NCBI RefSeq assembly: GCF_002379085.1
Contig: NZ_NBZW01000001.1
Location: 1 to 64,000, forward strand
Source of the DNA: Polaromonas sp. AET17H-212
Lineage (GTDB): Bacteria > Pseudomonadota > Gammaproteobacteria > Burkholderiales > Burkholderiaceae_C
Length of the DNA: 64,000 bases
Reading direction: 5' to 3'
Within the stretch, counting starts at the first letter, position 1; every line of letters begins with the position of its first letter. The notes under the pieces were generated by a model that was not told the origin of the DNA, searched no databases, and worked only from the letters and a program-made list of their open reading frames with translations. Made by a program: the position numbers and the translations under genes. Shown piece by piece: positions 30,816 through 41,326 of this stretch.

Positions 30816-31700
30816 ATGAAACTGACGCACAGCCGCGCCGTACTCCTGATGATCGCGATCACGCTGATGTGGTCGATCGCCGGCGTGGTGACGCGCCATC
30901 TTGAATCGGCCCGTAGTTTTGAAGTGACTTTCTGGCGCAGTTTTTTCACGCTGCTGTCGCTGCTGGTTATCCTGCCGCTGTTCCAGGGGCGCGTGGTGTT
31001 CTCCAGAATCCGCCATGCGGGCCGCTTCCTGTGGCTGTCGGGGGTCTGCTGGAGCATCATGTTCACCGCCTTCATGCTGGCGCTGACCATGACCAGCGTG
31101 GCCAATGTGCTGGTCACCATGGCGGTGGGGCCGTTCATCACGGCCCTGGTCGCGCGGGTCTTCATCGGCCACCGCATTCCGCCCCGGACCTGGGTGGCCA
31201 TTGCCGTCGCGGGTGTGGGCATTGCCTGGATGCACGGCAGCCAGGTGAGTCTGGGTGCCGGTGCGGGGCAGCTCGCCGGCACGCTGGTGGCCTTGCTGGT
31301 GCCCATGGCCGCGGCCGTGAACTGGACCGTGGTGCAGCGCAGCCAGGCGCATGGCGAAAAAATAGACCTGGTGCCGGCCGTGCTGGTGGGTGCTGCGATT
31401 TCCTCGCTGCTCACGCTGCCGCTGGCGTTTCCGTTTGTCGCGACGCCGCATGACATCGGCCTGCTGGCCCTGTTGGGCCTGGTCCAGCTGGCGATCCCCT
31501 GCGTGCTGTCGGTGGTCTGTGCCCGGGTGCTGAAAGCGCCCGAGATGGCCTTGCTGGCGCTGCTGGAGATCATTTTCGGCATTCTGCTGGCCTGGGCTGG
31601 CGCGGGCGAGGTGCCGGCCGCCAGTGTGCTGACAGGCGGCCTGCTGGTCATCGGGGCGCTGGTCGCCAATGAATTGATGGGATGGAGACAGAGAGCATGA
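30816..31700 (+). CDS. EamA/DMT-family membrane transporter
   Basis: A 294-residue permease of the drug/metabolite transporter superfamily. It has ten predicted TM segments in two EamA halves (about 8-140 and 150-290), with the N-terminal SRAVLLMIAITLMWSIAGVV and the typical ANVLVTMAVGPFITALVAR. Substrates of such proteins range from amino acids to purines and cannot be assigned here. ATG 30816 follows immediately after the typA terminator. The stop overlaps the start of the next gene (ATGA), so the two are coupled. Confidence 0.85.
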   Translation: MKLTHSRAVLLMIAITLMWSIAGVVTRHLESARSFEVTFWRSFFTLLSLLVILPLFQGRVVFSRIRHAGRFLWLSGVCWSIMFTAFMLALTMTSVANVLVTMAVGPFITALVARVFIGHRIPPRTWVAIAVAGVGIAWMHGSQVSLGAGAGQLAGTLVALLVPMAAAVNWTVVQRSQAHGEKIDLVPAVLVGAAISSLLTLPLAFPFVATPHDIGLLALLGLVQLAIPCVLSVVCARVLKAPEMALLALLEIIFGILLAWAGAGEVPAASVLTGGLLVIGALVANELMGWRQRA

Positions 31701-32833
31701 ACCCGACAACAATACACGCACCGGCCCACAGAGACATCCTGACCGAGGTGCGCGGGCGGGTCGGCTTCATCACGCTGAACCGGCCCAAGGCGCTCAATGC
31801 GCTCTCGCTGTCCATGGTGCGCGACCTGTTGGCGGTGCTGACGGCATGGCGCGATGATGCGGCCGTGGTGGCCGTGGCCATTCGGGGTACCAACAAGGCG
31901 GGACGTCCCGGCACGCCGGAAAGCCTGTTCGGCGGCTTTTGCGCCGGCGGCGATATCCGCTTCTTTCACCAGGCCGTCCTGGCCGGTGACCCGGACCTGG
32001 ACGCGTTTTTCACCGAGGAATACCGCCTCAACCACCTGATCCACAACTATCCCAAGCCCTACATCGCCTTCATGGACGGCGTGGTCATGGGCGGCGGCAT
32101 GGGAATCAGCGTCGGGGCCAGGGTCCGCATCGTGACCGAACACACCAAGATGGCCATGCCGGAAACCAACATCGGGCTGTTTCCCGATGTCGGCGGCGGC
32201 TACTTCCTGAGCCGCTGCCCGGGCAGCGCGGGGGAATACCTGGCGTTGACCGGGGCGGTGATCGGTGCCGGCGAGGCGCTGGCCTACGGCCTGGCCGACA
32301 TCGAGCGGCCCGCCGCCAGCCTGCCGGGCCTGTGGCAGCAGCTGGGCGATCAGGCGTTTTCTGATGTTTCAGCGGCCGAGCAATGGATTGCTACTAATTT
32401 AATAGCTGATGGCGCCCGTTCTGAAAGGGCTGAGAGCAAATTTGATGCTTATTTTTCGCTGGCCCGGGTGAAACACATCGTGGATGCCCTGGAAGCCGCG
32501 AAGGACGACGACTGGGCGCAAAAAACCGCGGTCGTGCTGCGCAAACGTTCACCGCTGATGCTGCATGTGACCCTGGAGCAGATCCGCCGCGCCCGAAGCA
32601 TGAGCCTGGCAGACGATTTGCGCATGGAGCGCGACATGGTGCACCACTGCTTTCACCTCAGGCCAGGCGCGGCCAGCGAGACCTTCGAGGGTATACGCGC
32701 GCTGGCCGTCGACAAGGACTACACGCCGAAGTGGAACCCAGCCCGCATTGAAGACGTCAAGCCGCAGATGGTGCAGGCATTTTTCGCCAGTCCCTGGGCG
32801 GCCGAAGCGCATCCGCTGCGCGATCTTCAGTGA
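31697..32833 (+). CDS. 3-hydroxyisobutyryl-CoA hydrolase (crotonase superfamily)
   Basis: A 378-residue enzyme of the HIBYL-CoA hydrolase group in the crotonase fold. Oxyanion-hole segments are FCAGGDIRFF and GVVMGGGMGISVGA, followed by the catalytic PETNIGLFPDVGGGYFLSR region with its conserved Glu and Asp. This group hydrolyses 3-hydroxyisobutyryl-CoA in valine catabolism. ATG 31697 is chosen because it overlaps the upstream stop codon. Codons for IATNLIADGARSERAESKFD coincide with a full reverse-oriented dispersed repeat (32390-32446), in a solvent-type linker before the C-terminal helices. Substrate assignment is by family and length only. Confidence 0.87.
   Translation: MNPTTIHAPAHRDILTEVRGRVGFITLNRPKALNALSLSMVRDLLAVLTAWRDDAAVVAVAIRGTNKAGRPGTPESLFGGFCAGGDIRFFHQAVLAGDPDLDAFFTEEYRLNHLIHNYPKPYIAFMDGVVMGGGMGISVGARVRIVTEHTKMAMPETNIGLFPDVGGGYFLSRCPGSAGEYLALTGAVIGAGEALAYGLADIERPAASLPGLWQQLGDQAFSDVSAAEQWIATNLIADGARSERAESKFDAYFSLARVKHIVDALEAAKDDDWAQKTAVVLRKRSPLMLHVTLEQIRRARSMSLADDLRMERDMVHHCFHLRPGAASETFEGIRALAVDKDYTPKWNPARIEDVKPQMVQAFFASPWAAEAHPLRDLQ
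32390..32446 (-). repeat. Dispersed repeat, copy R7 inside the hydrolase gene
   Basis: Read on the minus strand: left arm ATCAAATTTGCTCTCAGCCC, centre GAACGGGCGCCA, right arm AGCTATTAAATTAGTAGC. It is one of the most complete coding copies. In the plus-strand gene it is translated as IATNLIADGA across the right arm, the same frame as the cbiX fragment. Confidence 0.82.
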
Positions 32834-32840
32834 ATCAGCA

Positions 32841-33662
32841 CTAAAGCTGCTGGTAGACCAGCTCGGCCAGCCGCATCAGCTCCTCGCGCGTGACCGGGCC
32901 GCTCATGGCATAACCGAAGCCCTGGTCCATCCAGTAAAACGCCGGCACCGGGCCGTCGTTGCTGTAGCGGAAAATGGTTTCTGCGTTCGCTGGCTTGCCT
33001 GCCACGAGGCTGCCATCGAGCGCACCCAGGTACAGGGTCACGCGCCCGCCCGCAGCGTTCTGGAACATGAACTGCGCGCGGGCGCCGCCCTCACCGGGCA
33101 ACAGCCGGCCGCCCACCAGTTCATAGCCCTGGCTCGACAGCACCGGCACCTTGAGGGGTTTGCCCAGGCGTTTGGACAGCCATTGCACCAGGTGCTCCTG
33201 CTGCGCCGCGCCAACTTCCACCGGATGCCGCACTTCCGGCGCAAACACGGCGTGGGCCAGGCTGGCCTGATGCGCAAAGGCCAGGCCGGCGCGTGCCGCA
33301 TGGCCTGCCGCATACGGGACCGTGTGGCCGAATTGACCGTGCGCCGTCCAGCCGACGGCAAAGGCCAGCAGCACACCGGCGGCGAGGCCGCCCCAGCGCC
33401 ACCACGGGGCCAGCGCCTGCCGCTCGCGCGTGCTGCGTTGCACGGCCGCCAGCAAGGTCTCGGGAATGGGTTCGTTCAGCAGCTTCTGGTGCAGGCCGCG
33501 CAGCGCTTCGCGCTGATCCTGCCAGGCCTGCAAGGTTGCGCCAGCCAGGGGATCGTCCGCTACCTGCGCCATGGCGGCGGCCCGCTGTGCGGCGGTCAGT
33601 TGCCCATCGACCAGCGCATTGAGCTCGTCGTGGGTCAGGGGAGGTGTGCTTGAAGCGTCCAT
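32841..33662 (-). CDS. Anti-sigma factor (RsiW/ChrR-like, no zinc motif)
   Basis: A 273-residue membrane anti-sigma factor. The N-terminal sigma-binding helices (LTHDELNALVDGQLTAAQR, about 9-60) are followed by one TM segment (WWRWGGLAAGVLLAFAVGW, about 87-105) and a periplasmic domain of about 165 residues. The protein has no cysteine at all, so it lacks the zinc-binding HxxxCxxC motif of ZAS-type factors and cannot sense redox that way. It starts 15 bp after the ECF sigma gene it presumably controls. Confidence 0.85.
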   Translation of the reverse strand: MDASSTPPLTHDELNALVDGQLTAAQRAAAMAQVADDPLAGATLQAWQDQREALRGLHQKLLNEPIPETLLAAVQRSTRERQALAPWWRWGGLAAGVLLAFAVGWTAHGQFGHTVPYAAGHAARAGLAFAHQASLAHAVFAPEVRHPVEVGAAQQEHLVQWLSKRLGKPLKVPVLSSQGYELVGGRLLPGEGGARAQFMFQNAAGGRVTLYLGALDGSLVAGKPANAETIFRYSNDGPVPAFYWMDQGFGYAMSGPVTREELMRLAELVYQQL

Positions 33663-33677
33663 GGCGGTGTGGGCTTG

Positions 33678-34217
33678 TTAGGGGCGGCGCCGCAAGGCGG
33701 AGACGTTGCTGCTGCCGTCTGTTGCTGCCTGAGGCTGCGCCGGTTTGTCCATCAGTTCACGCAGGCGGTTGCGCGCCCGCGACAGGCGCGACATCACGGT
33801 GCCCAGCGGCACGCCCACCACGCGGGCGACCTGCTCGTAACTCATGTCTTCCAGGCTGACCAGCAGCAGCACGGCGCGCTGGTCGTCCGGCAGCCGGAGC
33901 AGGCAACGCTGCAGGTCCAGGGCCTGGTCCTGCCTGGCGTCGGGCGCGGCCAGCATGCCGGCCAGCTCATCCACATCCAGTGGCGGGCCGGCCTGCAGCT
34001 GCCGCGCCGCACTGCGCCGCTGGTTCATGAACAGGTTGTGCATCAGGGTGAACAGCCAGGCCCGCAGATCGGACTCGGCCGTCCACAGACGCCATTTGCT
34101 GCAGGCCCGCTCCAGCGTGTCCTGCACCAGGTCGTCGGCGGCCCAGGCGTTGCCGGTCAGCGCGCGGGCGTAACGCCGCAAACCGGGAATCTGGGCAATC
34201 AGCTCGGAACGGTCCAT
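33678..34217 (-). CDS. ECF RNA polymerase sigma factor
   Basis: A 179-residue group 4 sigma factor with region 2 at about 12-80 (WAADDLVQDTLERACSKW and DLRAWLFTLMHNLFMNQRR) and region 4 at about 115-165 (LPDDQRAVLLLVSLEDMSYEQ, then a helix-turn-helix VARVVGVPLGTVMSRLSRAR). It recruits polymerase to stress-type promoters. It sits between a small lipoprotein gene (27 bp upstream) and its anti-sigma factor (15 bp downstream), all on the minus strand. The proline-rich C-terminal tail after residue 160 is outside the usual fold. Confidence 0.92.
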   Translation of the reverse strand: MDRSELIAQIPGLRRYARALTGNAWAADDLVQDTLERACSKWRLWTAESDLRAWLFTLMHNLFMNQRRSAARQLQAGPPLDVDELAGMLAAPDARQDQALDLQRCLLRLPDDQRAVLLLVSLEDMSYEQVARVVGVPLGTVMSRLSRARNRLRELMDKPAQPQAATDGSSNVSALRRRP

Positions 34218-34244
34218 GGACTGCGGTCAGGCCGGCAGGCAAAC

Positions 34245-34619
34245 TCAGGGCTTGACGATGTGCCAGACGTTTTGCACGCCGTCACCGGTCTTGTCGCCGG
34301 CCTTGGTGTCCTTGACCCAGTAGTACAGCGGCTTGCCTTTCATGGCCCACTGTTTTTTGCCGTCGTCGCGCGTGATGACCGTGTAGTCGCCCGAGGCCTT
34401 GTCCGTGTCGGCGGCCAGCAGCGGCGGCCAGTTGGTGGCGCAAGGGTCATTGCAGACGGACTTGCCACTGCCTGTGACATCGCGGTCAAAGGTGTACAGC
34501 GTCATGCCGTTCGGGCCGACCAGCACGCCATCGGCGACTTTGGCGGGTGGGGGGCTGCTCATGGAGGCGCAGCCGCCGAGAAGGGCAGCGGTGAGGACGG
34601 CGATGGTCAGGAATTTCAT
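34245..34619 (-). CDS. Small COG4315-type lipoprotein
   Basis: A 124-residue lipoprotein with lipobox LLGGC at residues 13-17 and a secreted repeat-type domain (NGMTLYTFDRD, CNDPCATNWPPLLA, GKQWAMKGKPLYYW-type segments) of the COG4315 family, whose function is unknown. Genes of this family are frequently next to ECF sigma/anti-sigma pairs. It is the first gene of the three-gene minus-strand unit, so it may be a target or a sensor partner of the sigma factor. A pair of cysteines (CNDPC) could form a disulfide in the periplasm. Confidence 0.85.
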   Translation of the reverse strand: MKFLTIAVLTAALLGGCASMSSPPPAKVADGVLVGPNGMTLYTFDRDVTGSGKSVCNDPCATNWPPLLAADTDKASGDYTVITRDDGKKQWAMKGKPLYYWVKDTKAGDKTGDGVQNVWHIVKP

Positions 34620-34647
34620 GGTGAGCTCCGGTAGGTGAGGGGGGTTG

Positions 34648-34699
34648 GGCAGAGCAGCTCTGCCATCCCATAAACACCTTTGAGCGCCAGTTTATTCCC
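34648..34699 (-). promoter_or_regulatory. Candidate ECF-type promoter and inverted repeat upstream of the lipoprotein-sigma unit
   Basis: On the minus strand GGGAATAAA (34691-34699) lies about 17-18 bp upstream of GTTTATGG, a spacing and -35 sequence that would suit an ECF sigma factor controlling its own operon. A 7-bp inverted repeat GGCAGAG/CTCTGCC (34648-34664) lies between it and the start codon. Both are pattern matches only. Confidence 0.4.
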
Positions 34700-34732
34700 G
34701 GCCTTGCAGAATATTTCTGAAAGACAGGGGAG

Positions 34733-35287
34733 TCAGCGGCTGCGCGACTTCATCGCGCGCTCGACTTCACGCTTGCCTTCGCGGTCCTTGATGGTGTCGC
34801 GCTTGTCATGTTCGCCCTTGCCCTTGGCCAGGCCCACCTCGCATTTGACCTTGCCGGCCTTCCAGTGCAGGTTCAGCGGCACCAGCGTGAAGCCCTTTTG
34901 CTCGATCTTGCCGATCAGGCGCCGAATCTCGTCCTTGTGCATCAGCAGCTTCTTGGTGCGCACCGAGTCCGGCCGGACATGGGTGGACGCGGTCCCGAGC
35001 GGGTTGATCTGGCAGCCGATCAGGAACAGTTCGCCGTTTCGGATCACCACGTAACCGTCGGTCAGCTGCACCTTGCCCTCGCGCAGCGACTTGACCTCCC
35101 AGCCTTCGAGCACCATGCCGGCCTCGAAGCGCTCTTCAATGTGGTAATTGAACGTGGCCTTCTTGTTGTCGGCAATACGCACGGCAGCGGCGGCAGCCTT
35201 GGGTGTCAGGTTGATGGCGGGCTTGCCCGTGGACTTTCCGGATGACGCGGCGGCCGGTTTTTTGGAGGATGCTTCTTTGGTGGCCAT
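34733..35287 (-). CDS. smpB: SsrA-binding protein SmpB
   Basis: A 184-residue SmpB. It binds tmRNA and brings it to stalled ribosomes for trans-translation. The conserved core begins [20 protein letters not shown] and continues with [14 protein letters not shown], ending in the basic tail [18 protein letters not shown] that contacts the decoding centre. The first 30 residues are an Ala/Ser/Lys-rich disordered extension, longer than in enterics. The gene is divergent from ratA, a classic arrangement. The tmRNA gene ssrA is not in the window. Confidence 0.95.
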   Translation of the reverse strand: MATKEASSKKPAAASSGKSTGKPAINLTPKAAAAAVRIADNKKATFNYHIEERFEAGMVLEGWEVKSLREGKVQLTDGYVVIRNGELFLIGCQINPLGTASTHVRPDSVRTKKLLMHKDEIRRLIGKIEQKGFTLVPLNLHWKAGKVKCEVGLAKGKGEHDKRDTIKDREGKREVERAMKSRSR

Positions 35288-35342
35288 GGGTAAAAGGTAG
35301 GGGCGGCATCGGCTAATACAATCGAGCGCAGCCCATGATTGT

Positions 35343-35795
35343 ATGAAAACCGTTCACAAGTCCGTTTTGATCTGGTACAGCGCAGCTGAAATGTTTGCCC
35401 TGGTCACCGATGTCGCCAGCTACCCGCAGTTTCTGCCCTGGTGCGACCAGGCCGAAGTGGTCGAGGAAGACGCGCAGGGCATGACTGCCAAGGTGGGCAT
35501 CGCGTTTGCCGGCATACACCAGAGTTTCACCACCCGCAACACCCACGTACCGGACCGCAAGGTTTCCCTCAAGCTGGTGGACGGCCCTTTTTCAAAGCTC
35601 GAGGGCGACTGGGACTTCACGCCGCTGGGGGACGGCAGCCAGCGCGCCTGCAAGGTGGACCTGACCCTGCGCTACGACTTCGATAATGCGGCACTCGCGG
35701 CGCTGGTGGGGCCGGTGTTTGACAAGATCGCCGGCAGCCTGGTCGATGCCTTTGTCAAAAGGGCCGCCCAGGTGTATGGCGAGGCCGCGGTCTGA
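35343..35795 (+). CDS. ratA: RatA/PasT family START-domain protein
   Basis: A 150-residue START-like (polyketide cyclase/COQ10) protein. The conserved [20 protein letters not shown] opening, [11 protein letters not shown] and the central [17 protein letters not shown] are characteristic. RatA has been described as a toxin that blocks 70S formation in E. coli, whereas other members act as coenzyme Q-binding chaperones like COQ10; which applies here cannot be decided. It is divergent from smpB and 5 bp before rnfH. A TACAAT box in the 55-bp intergenic region (35317-35322) is a possible -10. Confidence 0.9.
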   Translation: MKTVHKSVLIWYSAAEMFALVTDVASYPQFLPWCDQAEVVEEDAQGMTAKVGIAFAGIHQSFTTRNTHVPDRKVSLKLVDGPFSKLEGDWDFTPLGDGSQRACKVDLTLRYDFDNAALAALVGPVFDKIAGSLVDAFVKRAAQVYGEAAV

Positions 35796-35800
35796 ACGCC

Positions 35801-36136
35801 ATGGCGCTGGACATTTCCCTGCTGTATTCGCCGGGGCCGCGCCAGGTGCGTGAGTGGCAGGTGACTCTGCCGACCGGCAGCACCGTGGCGCAGGCCCTTG
35901 CAGCCAGCGGCATCCTGGCCGAGTTTCCGGAACTGGCGGCAGGCCGTCTGTCGGTGGGCATTTGGGGGCGTAAAACCAGTTTGCGCCAGGAGTTGCACCA
36001 GCAGGACCGGCTGGAGATCTATCGCCCGCTGCGGGTGGACCCCAAGATCGCGCGGCGCGAGCGCTTCAACAAGCAGGGCGTGAAGAAATCAGGGCTGTTT
36101 GCCAACAAAAGGGCAGGGGCCAAGGCCGGGTACTGA
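35801..36136 (+). CDS. rnfH: RnfH family ubiquitin-like protein
   Basis: A 111-residue beta-grasp protein of the RnfH (PasI) family. The core opens ISLLYSPGPRQVREWQVTLP and ends DRLEIYRPLRVDPKIARRER, followed by a basic tail. It is 5 bp after ratA, and the ratA-rnfH pair has been annotated as a toxin-antitoxin module by some authors. Its exact role is not established. Confidence 0.88.
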   Translation: MALDISLLYSPGPRQVREWQVTLPTGSTVAQALAASGILAEFPELAAGRLSVGIWGRKTSLRQELHQQDRLEIYRPLRVDPKIARRERFNKQGVKKSGLFANKRAGAKAGY

Positions 36137-36150
36137 ACGCGAACGGCTGC

Positions 36151-36687
36151 CTACTTGCAGTCGCTGTCCATGATCCCCTGCAGGCGCTTGCTTTCGGCGG
36201 CACGTCCGCTGTCGTCCATGATCTCGCGCTCGCCCTTGGTGTTGGTGGTCGAGATCCGCGCGCCCGACTGGATGGTCACCATGGCCTTTTTGGTGCGTTC
36301 GCAGTTGTCGGCTCTGGCTTTGGCCACTTTCTCTTCCTCAGCCTTCTTCTTCGCCGCTTCTTCGTCCTCGAGCTTTTTCTTCTTCGCTTCCAGCTCCGTG
36401 TCCTTGCCGGAAATTTTCGGGACATTGGCTTTCACGGCTGGCGCCGCTGTTGCAACGGGAGAAACGGCTTCCGCGGGCTCGGCGGGGGCGACAGCCGCCT
36501 TGGCGCCGCGCCGGCCGCCGGGCTGCTTGAGGATGTCCTTGTCCTGGATGTCACTTGGTGGCGGGCGGTCACTGAACACCTTGCGTCCGTCCTTGCCGAC
36601 CCACTGCCACTGGGCCGCGGCCGACAGCGCAAAAGTCCAGCCGGCAAGCAGCAGCAGAAGGTGTTTGGGAGTGATTTTCAGTTGCAT
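36151..36687 (-). CDS. DUF4124-containing exported protein
   Basis: A 178-residue protein with a signal peptide (residues about 8-25, LLLLLAGWTFALSAAAQ) followed by the DUF4124 core QWQWVGKDGRKVFSDRPPPSDI. The rest is Ala/Lys/Glu-rich, including a charged coiled-coil stretch (about 95-130), and ends in MDSDCK. DUF4124 proteins are periplasmic and unassigned. The gene is convergent with rnfH and divergent from guaB, and stands alone. Confidence 0.82.
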   Translation of the reverse strand: MQLKITPKHLLLLLAGWTFALSAAAQWQWVGKDGRKVFSDRPPPSDIQDKDILKQPGGRRGAKAAVAPAEPAEAVSPVATAAPAVKANVPKISGKDTELEAKKKKLEDEEAAKKKAEEEKVAKARADNCERTKKAMVTIQSGARISTTNTKGEREIMDDSGRAAESKRLQGIMDSDCK

Positions 36688-36767
36688 GGGATCAGTGTAC
36701 TGGTAGCGCTCCGGCAGGCGAAGATGAACGCTGTTTGGCGTGGTCTTTTTGTCACGCGGCGGGCTAG

Positions 36768-38300
<1,533 letters not shown>

Positions 38301-38317
38301 TCATCCCGATGGCCCGA

Positions 38318-38347
38318 GGCGTCCGCGAAGGACGCCTTTTCTTTTTT
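38318..38347 (+). terminator. Intrinsic terminator between guaB and guaA
   Basis: GGCGTCC/GGACGCC (38318-38324 with 38330-38336, loop GCGAA) is followed by TTTTC and seven Ts. It ends 18 bp before the guaA ATG, so guaA expression depends on readthrough or on its own promoter inside guaB. Confidence 0.85.
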
Positions 38348-38364
38348 TGCCTGAAACGCCTCTC

Positions 38365-39978
38365 ATGCAGCACCAAAAAATCCTCATTCTCGATTTCGGC
38401 TCCCAGGTCACCCAGCTGATTGCACGGCGCATCCGTGAAGCCCATGTGTTCTGCGAAGTCCATCCCTGCGATGTAACCAGCGACTGGGTCCGCGACTACG
38501 CCCAGGATGGCAAGCTCAAGGGCATCATCCTGTCGGGCAGCCACGCCAGCGTTTACGAGGACAGCACCGACAAGGCGCCACAGGCGGTGTTCGACCTGGG
38601 TGTGCCCGTGCTGGGGATCTGTTACGGCATGCAGACCATGGCGCACCAGCTCGGCGGCATTGTGCAAAGCGGTCACAAGCGCGAATTCGGTCCCGCCGAT
38701 GTGCGGGCGCATGGTCATACCCAGCTGCTCGAAGGCATCCAGGACTACGCGACCTCCGAAGGCCACGGCATGCTGCAGGTGTGGATGAGCCATGGCGACA
38801 AGGTCACCGAATTGCCGCCCGGCTTCAAGCTGATGGCCTCTACCCCCAGCTGCCCGATTGCGGGCATGGCCGACGAGGAGCGCCGGTTTTACGGCGTGCA
38901 GTTCCACCCTGAAGTCACGCATACCAAGCGTGGTGCGGCCATCCTCGAGCGTTTTGTCCTGGATATCTGCGGCACCAAGGCCGACTGGATCATGGGCGAC
39001 TACATCAGCGAGGCGGTGGAGAAAATCCGCGCCCAGGTCGGCGATGAGGAGGTGATCCTCGGCCTGTCCGGCGGCGTCGATTCGTCGGTTGCGGCTGCCT
39101 TGATTCACCGCGCCATCGGCGACCAGCTGACCTGCGTGTTTGTCGACCACGGCCTGCTGCGCCTGGACGAAGGCGACATGGTGATGGACATGTTTGTCGG
39201 CAAGCTGCACGCGAAAGTCATTCGCGTCGATGCCGCCGACCAGTTCCTTGGCCATCTCAAGGGCGTCAGCGACCCCGAAGCCAAACGCAAGATCATTGGC
39301 CGCGAATTTGTGGAAGTGTTCAAGGCCGAAGCCGGCAAGCTCAAGAGCGACCATTCGCGCCATGTGGCCTGGCTGGCCCAGGGCACGATTTATCCGGACG
39401 TGATCGAGAGCGGCGGCTCCAAGAACAAGAAGGCCATCACGATCAAGAGCCACCACAACGTGGGCGGCCTGCCCGAGCAGTTGGGCCTGAAGCTGCTTGA
39501 ACCCCTGCGCGAGCTGTTCAAGGACGAAGTGCGCGAGCTGGGCGTGGCGCTGGGCCTGCCTTTTCACATGGTGTACCGCCACCCCTTCCCGGGTCCGGGC
39601 CTGGGGGTGCGGATTCTGGGCGAAGTCAAAAAGGAATACGCCGATTTGCTGCGCCGCGCCGACGCCATCTTCATTGAAGAGCTGCGCAATTTCATCGACG
39701 ACGCCACCGGCAAAAGCTGGTACGACCTGACCAGCCAGGCGTTTGCGGTGTTTTTGCCGGTGAAGAGTGTGGGCGTCATGGGCGACGGACGCACCTACGA
39801 TTACGTGGTGGCCCTGCGTGCCGTGCAGACCAGCGACTTCATGACCGCCGACTGGGCCGAGCTGCCCTATGCGCTGCTCAAGAAAGTCTCCAGCCGCATC
39901 ATCAACGAAGTGCGCGGCATCAACCGCGTGACCTACGATGTCAGCAGCAAGCCCCCGGCCACGATTGAGTGGGAATAG
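38365..39978 (+). CDS. guaA: GMP synthase (glutamine-hydrolysing) GuaA
   Basis: A 537-residue enzyme converting XMP to GMP. The N-terminal class I glutamine amidotransferase (about 1-200) has nucleophile Cys86 in GICYGMQ and the His/Glu pair in QFHPEVTHT. The ATP pyrophosphatase domain starts [14 protein letters not shown], and the C-terminal dimerisation domain ends [20 protein letters not shown] 38365 gives the exact family start ([14 protein letters not shown]); the frame is open far upstream through guaB in another register. Confidence 0.96.
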   Translation: MQHQKILILDFGSQVTQLIARRIREAHVFCEVHPCDVTSDWVRDYAQDGKLKGIILSGSHASVYEDSTDKAPQAVFDLGVPVLGICYGMQTMAHQLGGIVQSGHKREFGPADVRAHGHTQLLEGIQDYATSEGHGMLQVWMSHGDKVTELPPGFKLMASTPSCPIAGMADEERRFYGVQFHPEVTHTKRGAAILERFVLDICGTKADWIMGDYISEAVEKIRAQVGDEEVILGLSGGVDSSVAAALIHRAIGDQLTCVFVDHGLLRLDEGDMVMDMFVGKLHAKVIRVDAADQFLGHLKGVSDPEAKRKIIGREFVEVFKAEAGKLKSDHSRHVAWLAQGTIYPDVIESGGSKNKKAITIKSHHNVGGLPEQLGLKLLEPLRELFKDEVRELGVALGLPFHMVYRHPFPGPGLGVRILGEVKKEYADLLRRADAIFIEELRNFIDDATGKSWYDLTSQAFAVFLPVKSVGVMGDGRTYDYVVALRAVQTSDFMTADWAELPYALLKKVSSRIINEVRGINRVTYDVSSKPPATIEWE

Positions 39979-40019
39979 GGCGGCAACCTCGGCCCTCTGA
40001 GCAGCGACCCGCCAGCGCC

Positions 40020-40604
40020 ATGCCTGAGCAGCCGTTCTTGCCGGGCTTTGAGGCCGCACCCCGACCCACGGACCGGCTGTTTTTCGCCATCTACCCGGAC
40101 GCGGCCGCCGCAGCACAGATTGCCCGGCTCGCGCAGCAACTGCGTGCGGAACACGGCCTGCAGGGCAAGCCGCTGAAACCGGAGCGCTTTCATGTCACGC
40201 TGCATCACCTGGGCGACTATGCCGGGCTGCCGCAAGACCTGGTCGCTGCAGCCTGCGGGGCGGCGGCACGCCTGGCGGCTGCACCGTTTGACATCACCTT
40301 CGACCGCGTCGCCAGCTTCACCAGTGCGCCGCGCAACCGGCCGTTTGTCCTGCGCGGCGCCGATGGCCTGGCGGCGCTGATGGCCTTCCAGCAAAGCCTC
40401 GGCGAGGCGCTGAAAAAAACCGTGCTCGGCCGCTGGGCCAAGCCGGGCTTCACGCCGCATGTGACGCTTCTCTACGACGACCGCAGTGTCCCCGAGCAGG
40501 CCGTGACGCCGGTTTCCTGGACCGCGCGCGAGTTGGTTCTCGTGCACAGCCTGATCGGCCGGAGCCTGCATGTGCCCCTGGCGCGCTGGCCGTTGCAGGC
40601 CTGA
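40020..40604 (+). CDS. thpR: RNA 2',3'-cyclic phosphodiesterase ThpR (2'-5' RNA ligase family)
   Basis: A 194-residue 2H phosphoesterase. Both catalytic HxT motifs are visible: HVTLHHLGD near residue 60 and HVTLLYDD near 145, with the usual RLFFAIYPD opening near 19. ThpR hydrolyses 2',3'-cyclic phosphates and can ligate tRNA halves in vitro; its physiological role is unclear. It lies about 40 bp after guaA and about 80 bp before the PaiB-like gene. Confidence 0.9.
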   Translation: MPEQPFLPGFEAAPRPTDRLFFAIYPDAAAAAQIARLAQQLRAEHGLQGKPLKPERFHVTLHHLGDYAGLPQDLVAAACGAAARLAAAPFDITFDRVASFTSAPRNRPFVLRGADGLAALMAFQQSLGEALKKTVLGRWAKPGFTPHVTLLYDDRSVPEQAVTPVSWTARELVLVHSLIGRSLHVPLARWPLQA

Positions 40605-40686
40605 GTTGTCCATCACGCCTTAGCGCGAGCGCGTTTTGCTGTCGCAGGCGCGCGGGCGCGCGGCTTTTTATCGGATACTTCAGCCT

Positions 40687-41325
40687 ATGTATTTGCCACC
40701 CCAATTCAAGGGCGATCGCGTGCAGGCAGCGGCGCTGATCACCGACCATCCCTTCGCCAGCCTGATCAGCGTGGACGATGCAGGGCTGCCTTACGTGACG
40801 CACCTGCCGCTGCACCTGGAAGCCAGGGGCGACCAACTGGTGCTGCTCGGTCATGTGGCCAAAGCCAACCCGCACTGGCGTTACCTGCAGGCCAGGCCGC
40901 AGGCCGTGGCGACCTTTCTCGGACCCCACGCCTACCTGTCGCCCAAGGTCTACCCCGACCTGGCGCGGGTGCCGACCTGGAATTACCTGGCCGTGCATTG
41001 CACCGTGCAGGCCAGCCTGATCGACGACCCGCAGGCCAAGGACCGGTTGCTCAAGAAGCTGATTGGCGACCATGAGCCGCCTTATGCCGAGCAGTGGCGC
41101 GGCCTGGGCGAGGAGTTTGCCCACAAGATGCTGGCCGGCATTGTGGCCTTTGAGTTGCAGGTCACCGACCTGCAGTGCAAGCTCAAGCTCAACCAGCACC
41201 GGACCGAGTCACACGCCGCGATGAAAGCCATGTATGCCGCCGGCACACCCGACGAACAGGCGCTGGCCGGCTGGATGGACCGGCTGGGCATGGAGGCCGC
41301 TGCCGACCCCCGCAAGGAGACCTGA
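40687..41325 (+). CDS. PaiB-like FMN-binding regulator family protein
   Basis: A 212-residue split-barrel protein of the PaiB family. Conserved segments include MYLPPQFKGDR at the start, the central HVAKANPHWRYL, FLGPHAYLSPKVY and VPTWNYLAVH, and the C-terminal YAEQWRGLGEEF. PaiB of Bacillus was named a transcriptional repressor of protease genes, but most homologues are probably flavin or heme-binding enzymes. ATG 40687 is preferred over the upstream frame. A 79-residue membrane protein follows after 1 bp. Confidence 0.87.
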   Translation: MYLPPQFKGDRVQAAALITDHPFASLISVDDAGLPYVTHLPLHLEARGDQLVLLGHVAKANPHWRYLQARPQAVATFLGPHAYLSPKVYPDLARVPTWNYLAVHCTVQASLIDDPQAKDRLLKKLIGDHEPPYAEQWRGLGEEFAHKMLAGIVAFELQVTDLQCKLKLNQHRTESHAAMKAMYAAGTPDEQALAGWMDRLGMEAAADPRKET

Positions 41326-41326
41326 C

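Noticed and set aside
35343..36136. ratA-rnfH as a toxin-antitoxin module
   Set aside because: The family is real, but toxin activity has been claimed only in some enterics. The START-type chaperone role is equally likely, so no TA system is called.
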